NCBI RefSeq assembly: GCF_008933115.1
Contig: NZ_WBVO01000001.1
Span: forward strand, 186,001-250,000
Direction: 5' to 3'
Origin: Phaeocystidibacter luteus
GTDB lineage: Bacteria > Bacteroidota > Bacteroidia > Flavobacteriales > Schleiferiaceae
Length of the DNA stretch: 64,000 nt
Positions within the stretch are counted from its first letter, which is position 1, and every line of letters begins with the position of its first letter. Both the position numbers and the translations under genes were made by a program. The notes below the pieces were generated by a model. That model was not told the DNA's origin. It was given only the letters and a program-made list of their open reading frames with translations, and did no database searches. Of the stretch, positions 60,750 through 64,000 are shown one piece after another.

Positions 60750-61934
60750 ATGCCAGATAAAAAGCTTCTTCTCGTCACCGATCACGTATACTTCGAATAC
60801 AAAGGAGAGTACTTCGATAACTTTGGTTTCACGTACGATTTCTTCACGTCCTACTTGCAGGTGTTTGACCACGTCGACGTGCTCTGCCGCATGGTAAGTG
60901 TAGAATCGGCTAAAGGTTTGGTCAAGTCTTCGGGCGAAGGAGTGAGTTTTCACGGCACACCAGACATTCATGGAATGAGGTGGTTCCTCGATTCAAAGAA
61001 GTATTTCAAGAAGCACATCGAGCTGATTAAATCCACCGATGCGATTTGTTACCGTATTCCCGCAACAGCCGCATGGAATGTTCACGTGTTGAATCAAGGT
61101 CTGGAAGCGCCGAAACCGCATATGTTCGAATTTATAGGAGATCCGATGGATGCGCTGTTTTCGGTGACGGATAGCGCAGCAAAACGATTCACAATGACAC
61201 AAGTGGGCAAGGTTCACATGCGTCGTATGAAGGCCATCAGCGATTCAGCCGTTTCAGGAAGTTATGTGAGTCAATACCACTTACAAAAGAAGTTTCCTCC
61301 ACCTGCGGGGGTTGAAACAGAGGCGATATCCTCTATTAGATTGAATGAAGAATACCTGAGATCGGAACCCAAGCCACATCGCGTAGGGTCGAAGCTCAAG
61401 ATTATCCAGGTGGCCAGCTTTGTTCGCCAAAAGAACCAAACCTATTTGATTGATATTCTTCGAGAGCTCGGAAATAGAGGAATAGAGGCCGAAGTTCACT
61501 TTGTCGGCACGGGACCTCTGCAAGCGGATGCCAAGGCTCATGCTCGGGAAAAAGGCGTTTTTGACGACATCATTTTCCACAATCAAATAACGGGCTTTGA
61601 CAATGTGGTGAAGCTCCTTGATGGCTGTGATATCTTTTGCTTGCCGTCTTATTCAGAAGGCGTCCCGCGCTCGATGATTGAAGCCATGGCTCGCGGCCTA
61701 GTATGCGTTGGGACTGATATTGGGGGCATCGATGAACTGATTGAAGACGAGTTCAGATTCCCCATTGGCAAGCCAAAAGCTGCTGCGGATGTCATAGCTC
61801 GACTCATTCCCATGAAAGAGGATTGGCCAACTATTGGTGAGAGAAACACCAAAAAGGCTGCAGAATTTGGTCAATCGATTCTTGTGCCCCGGAGAAAGAA
61901 AGTGTACCAACAATTGCGAAAGCATACAGAATGA
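60750..61934 (+). CDS. Family 4 glycosyltransferase
   Basis: A 394-residue GT-B enzyme. The N-terminus LLLVTDHVYFEYKGEYFDNFGFTYDFFTSYLQVFDHVDVL is an acceptor domain with unusual aromatic content, found in some capsule glycosyltransferases. The C-terminal domain has LKIIQVASFVRQKNQTYLIDILRELG, VHFVGTGPLQAD, and FCLPSYSEGVPRSMIEAMARGLVCVGTDIGGIDELI, the GT4 donor-binding region. It overlaps the next glycosyltransferase gene by ATGA. The donor is unknown. Confidence 0.88.
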   Translation: MPDKKLLLVTDHVYFEYKGEYFDNFGFTYDFFTSYLQVFDHVDVLCRMVSVESAKGLVKSSGEGVSFHGTPDIHGMRWFLDSKKYFKKHIELIKSTDAICYRIPATAAWNVHVLNQGLEAPKPHMFEFIGDPMDALFSVTDSAAKRFTMTQVGKVHMRRMKAISDSAVSGSYVSQYHLQKKFPPPAGVETEAISSIRLNEEYLRSEPKPHRVGSKLKIIQVASFVRQKNQTYLIDILRELGNRGIEAEVHFVGTGPLQADAKAHAREKGVFDDIIFHNQITGFDNVVKLLDGCDIFCLPSYSEGVPRSMIEAMARGLVCVGTDIGGIDELIEDEFRFPIGKPKAAADVIARLIPMKEDWPTIGERNTKKAAEFGQSILVPRRKKVYQQLRKHTE

Positions 61935-63028
61935 GCGAGAAACCGAACATCGTTCACATCATAAGTCGCCTCAATACAGGAGGAATTGAGCGTGTGGCTA
62001 TGTTGTCCATGCAACGTAACAAAAACCGTTTTGGGCAAATGTATTTTTGGCTTGTTGGGGACACCATTGGGGAAGTATCCATGGTACAACAAGCGAAATC
62101 CGTCGGAATAGTTGTTCATCATCACCCTAAGTCTATCAATGGGTTTAAGGCATTTCGAGTATTCTTACGTCGTGAAAATATTGATATAGTACACTCACAT
62201 ATTGGATACCCATCGGGTGTATATTTAAGAATTGCTCAAAAGGTAGGTGTCAAATGTCGCCTCGCCAGTTGGCACAATATGCAGCACCTGCCGTCCAATC
62301 CCTTAAAGAAGAGGATGGTCCTTCATCTCCAAAAGATGATTGCTAAATATGGTACTCCAGGTTTTGCTGTATCTGATGGAGTGCGTAAGTCGTTGTCTAA
62401 CACGGCACTCCGCGAGAAAACGAGTGTGGTTTACAACGGCTACAATCTTTTACCTGAAGAAAGGGTGAATATAGAAGGTCCTCTTCAACTCCTACATGTG
62501 GGCAGGTTTCATCCTCAAAAGAATCATGCATTCTTATGGGAAATTGCAAGAAGCCTAAATGTACCTTTTCATTTGCTGGCTTGTGGACGACACGATTATG
62601 TAGAATGCCTTCCAGAGGCTCAGACCTTAGAAGAGATACGCGTAAAATGGAGTGCGAATGAAGTTTCTGAAATTCTATCGCTTCCTGGTAACTGTGAGGA
62701 TGTACGTTCGAGGATGTTAAACTCTGACATCCTCCTATTTCCGAGTCTGTACGAAGGTTTAGGTGGGGTGATCATTGAGGCCGCTTCACTCGGATGCATT
62801 TGTTTCGTAAGCGATATCGCGCCTCATCGTGAAATTGCACCCTACTTTGATAATGTGCATTTGTTGCCAATAAATGAGGGTGTCAAAGTGTGGACGGAAG
62901 CCATCGAATCCTTTGATCGCAAACCAATATCAATGGATCAAATTCGCAATCAACTGGCCAGGTCACCATTTACTGTCGACTACATGGACAAACGATTATT
63001 CGAGCTTTATGGAATGACCGTGCAGTAG
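61931..63028 (+). CDS. Family 4 glycosyltransferase
   Basis: A 365-residue GT-B enzyme with the acceptor motif HIISRLNTGGIERVAMLSM, then DIVHSHIGYPSGVYLRIAQKVGVKCRLASWHNM, and the C-terminal domain LLHVGRFHPQKNHAFLWEIARSL and LFPSLYEGLGGVIIEAASLGCICFVSDI. The motif layout matches transferases of the capsule EpsF type. It is translationally coupled to the upstream GT gene. The specificity is unknown. Confidence 0.88.
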   Translation: MSEKPNIVHIISRLNTGGIERVAMLSMQRNKNRFGQMYFWLVGDTIGEVSMVQQAKSVGIVVHHHPKSINGFKAFRVFLRRENIDIVHSHIGYPSGVYLRIAQKVGVKCRLASWHNMQHLPSNPLKKRMVLHLQKMIAKYGTPGFAVSDGVRKSLSNTALREKTSVVYNGYNLLPEERVNIEGPLQLLHVGRFHPQKNHAFLWEIARSLNVPFHLLACGRHDYVECLPEAQTLEEIRVKWSANEVSEILSLPGNCEDVRSRMLNSDILLFPSLYEGLGGVIIEAASLGCICFVSDIAPHREIAPYFDNVHLLPINEGVKVWTEAIESFDRKPISMDQIRNQLARSPFTVDYMDKRLFELYGMTVQ

Positions 63029-63124
63029 TCTTATCTTTACCTCATATTCTAGCGAACAACCTCAATTCAAGTAGCCATCCGAACGCTTTTCATTCAAATA
63101 CGTTACGTTCTGCCGCTGTGGTTT

Positions 63125-63655
63125 ATGCAACTTATCACCGCATGGTTGCCTGATAATAAATTCACTATTCGTGTAAGAGGTCTGCTTGTTTCGCCATTCA
63201 TCAAGAAAGCCGGCAAAAATTTCACGCTCGCAGGTGGAGTGACGATTAACGGACCACAAGGTCTGGAACTTGGTGACAACGTGTACTTTGCACGCGGTAC
63301 TTGGCTCAATGCCAAGGCGGGAATACAAATAGGCGATAATGTATTGTTCGGGCCGAATGTCGTGATTAGCACGGCGCAGCACGTTTACAAAGACGGTGCT
63401 TTCAATACGGGACACAACATCTTTGCCCCAGTGTCTATAGGATCTGGATCTTGGCTCGCAGCCAATGTTACTGTTAAATGCGGAGTTAGAATTGGCGAAG
63501 GTTGCCTTGTGGCCAGTAACTCTAGCGTGGTAAAAGATACTCCAAAGGGGATGATAATGGCCGGTGTTCCTGCCAAACCGATTAAAGAGAATGTCGATGG
63601 CGAAGGTGACACCTACGTAGGCGTCCTTTCTCACAATTCAGATAATAACGGGTAG
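63125..63655 (+). CDS. Left-handed beta-helix O-acyltransferase (start uncertain)
   Basis: A protein of at least 176 residues of the WbbJ/maltose-acetyltransferase type that probably O-acetylates a sugar of the polysaccharide. Hexapeptide repeats run from GGVTINGPQGLELGDNVYFARGTW through IGDNVLFGPNVVISTAQH to CGVRIGEGCLVASNSSVVKDTPKGMIMAGVPAKPI, with the catalytic His in TAQHVY. Upstream of the ATG at 63125 the frame stays open to a stop at about 63049 and encodes a plausible continuation (RTLFIQIRYVLPLWF), yet has no ATG, GTG or TTG. The real start may therefore be a rare ATT or ATC codon. Confidence 0.8.
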   Translation: MQLITAWLPDNKFTIRVRGLLVSPFIKKAGKNFTLAGGVTINGPQGLELGDNVYFARGTWLNAKAGIQIGDNVLFGPNVVISTAQHVYKDGAFNTGHNIFAPVSIGSGSWLAANVTVKCGVRIGEGCLVASNSSVVKDTPKGMIMAGVPAKPIKENVDGEGDTYVGVLSHNSDNNG

Positions 63656-63656
63656 A

Positions 63657-64000
63657 ATGAAGCTGATGCTCGTCATCAATAACGAGTTCTCCGCCTTTCA
63701 TTTACGCGGTGCGGTTCGCCATTTTTCCGAGAAAGGATGGGATGTCCTCATTTTGTCCACCCCTGGACCCTTGGTGGACAAACTAGCTGAAGAGGAGGGA
63801 GGACGCGTTGTTCCCATACAACTCGCACGCGAAATAAATCCTTTTGCCGACCTACAGTCCCTATTTCAGCTTCTACGAATTCTGAAACGGGAAAAACCTG
63901 ACGTGATTAATGTCGGATCGCCCAAGACAGGTTTTCTTTTCGCCTTGGCGAAGATTCTACGTCCAAAGTTGCCCGTAATTTTTACGCTCAGAGGCATTCG
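63657..64000 (+). CDS. Glycosyltransferase, N-terminal part, cut by window end
   Basis: The first 114 codons of a GT-B glycosyltransferase. The start is LMLVINNEFSAFHLRGAVRHFSEKGWDVLILSTPG, followed by DVINVGSPKTGFLFALAKILRPKLPVIFTLRGI, which corresponds to the acceptor domain and the xxHxxxPKxGxLG-type region seen in sugar transferases acting early in repeat-unit assembly. It starts one base after the acyltransferase stop and runs off the end of the window, so the locus continues. Confidence 0.8.
   Translation, partial: MKLMLVINNEFSAFHLRGAVRHFSEKGWDVLILSTPGPLVDKLAEEEGGRVVPIQLAREINPFADLQSLFQLLRILKREKPDVINVGSPKTGFLFALAKILRPKLPVIFTLRGI

Overview
The window is a chromosomal segment of a Bacteroidota bacterium, most likely a marine member of Flavobacteriales (Cryomorphaceae/Schleiferiaceae-like; the family level is a guess). 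The evidence is gene content (a TonB receptor with a metal-binding lipoprotein, RprX/RprY-type two-component genes, a Bacteroidota capsule locus), several promoters with the Bacteroidota -7 element TAnnTTTG, little Shine-Dalgarno sequence, and dense ATGA-type gene overlaps. No rRNA, tRNA, transposase, phage gene or CRISPR array was seen.

Region 1 (1-18.5 kb) is housekeeping and accessory metabolism. It starts with a cut-off membrane protein gene and hisS, which overlaps a TonB receptor gene. Next come a His-rich lipoprotein gene and a Zur-like regulator gene under a two-box operator-promoter, which together look like a zinc uptake locus. On the minus strand follow an outer-membrane protein, the proline genes proA, proB and proC, a CtlX-like guanidino hydrolase, a PLP decarboxylase with a lipoprotein, and a compact light-dependent DNA-repair operon. 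That operon, in transcription order, is SDR, flavin reductase, photolyase, a 55-residue DUF2256 protein, FeS-type photolyase and cryptochrome DASH.

Region 2 (18.5-24 kb) holds a histidine kinase gene, rfbC, rfbD and a response regulator gene. The block is bracketed by two arrays of the same roughly 192-bp hairpin-containing repeat, and a different 50-bp repeat lies inside it.

Region 3 (24-64 kb, continuing past the end) is a large Wzx/Wzy-type surface polysaccharide locus. It opens with the export lipoprotein and a Wzc-type tyrosine kinase ending in eleven Gly-Tyr pairs. A complete legionaminic acid pathway follows (LegB, LegC, LegH, LegI, LegG, PtmE, LegF), then a HisF/HisH/WbpG-type trio that probably adds an acetamidino group. 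After a flippase there is a second nonulosonic acid set: a synthase without a SAF domain and a CMP-synthetase fused to a HAD phosphatase, with a sulfotransferase gene between them and two candidate transferases after them. Then come a polymerase, glycosyltransferases, and bacillosamine-type genes (PglC, PglD, PglE, and further on PglF). UDP-GlcNAc/GalNAc uronate enzymes sit at both ends. A minus-strand pair (multi-pass membrane protein, L-2-hydroxyglutarate oxidase) and an NYN/cold-shock fusion gene interrupt the locus near 52.7-56.4 kb. Together the genes predict a capsule or O-antigen carrying an amidino-modified legionaminic acid, a second sialic-acid-like sugar, bacillosamine-type sugars and sulfate.
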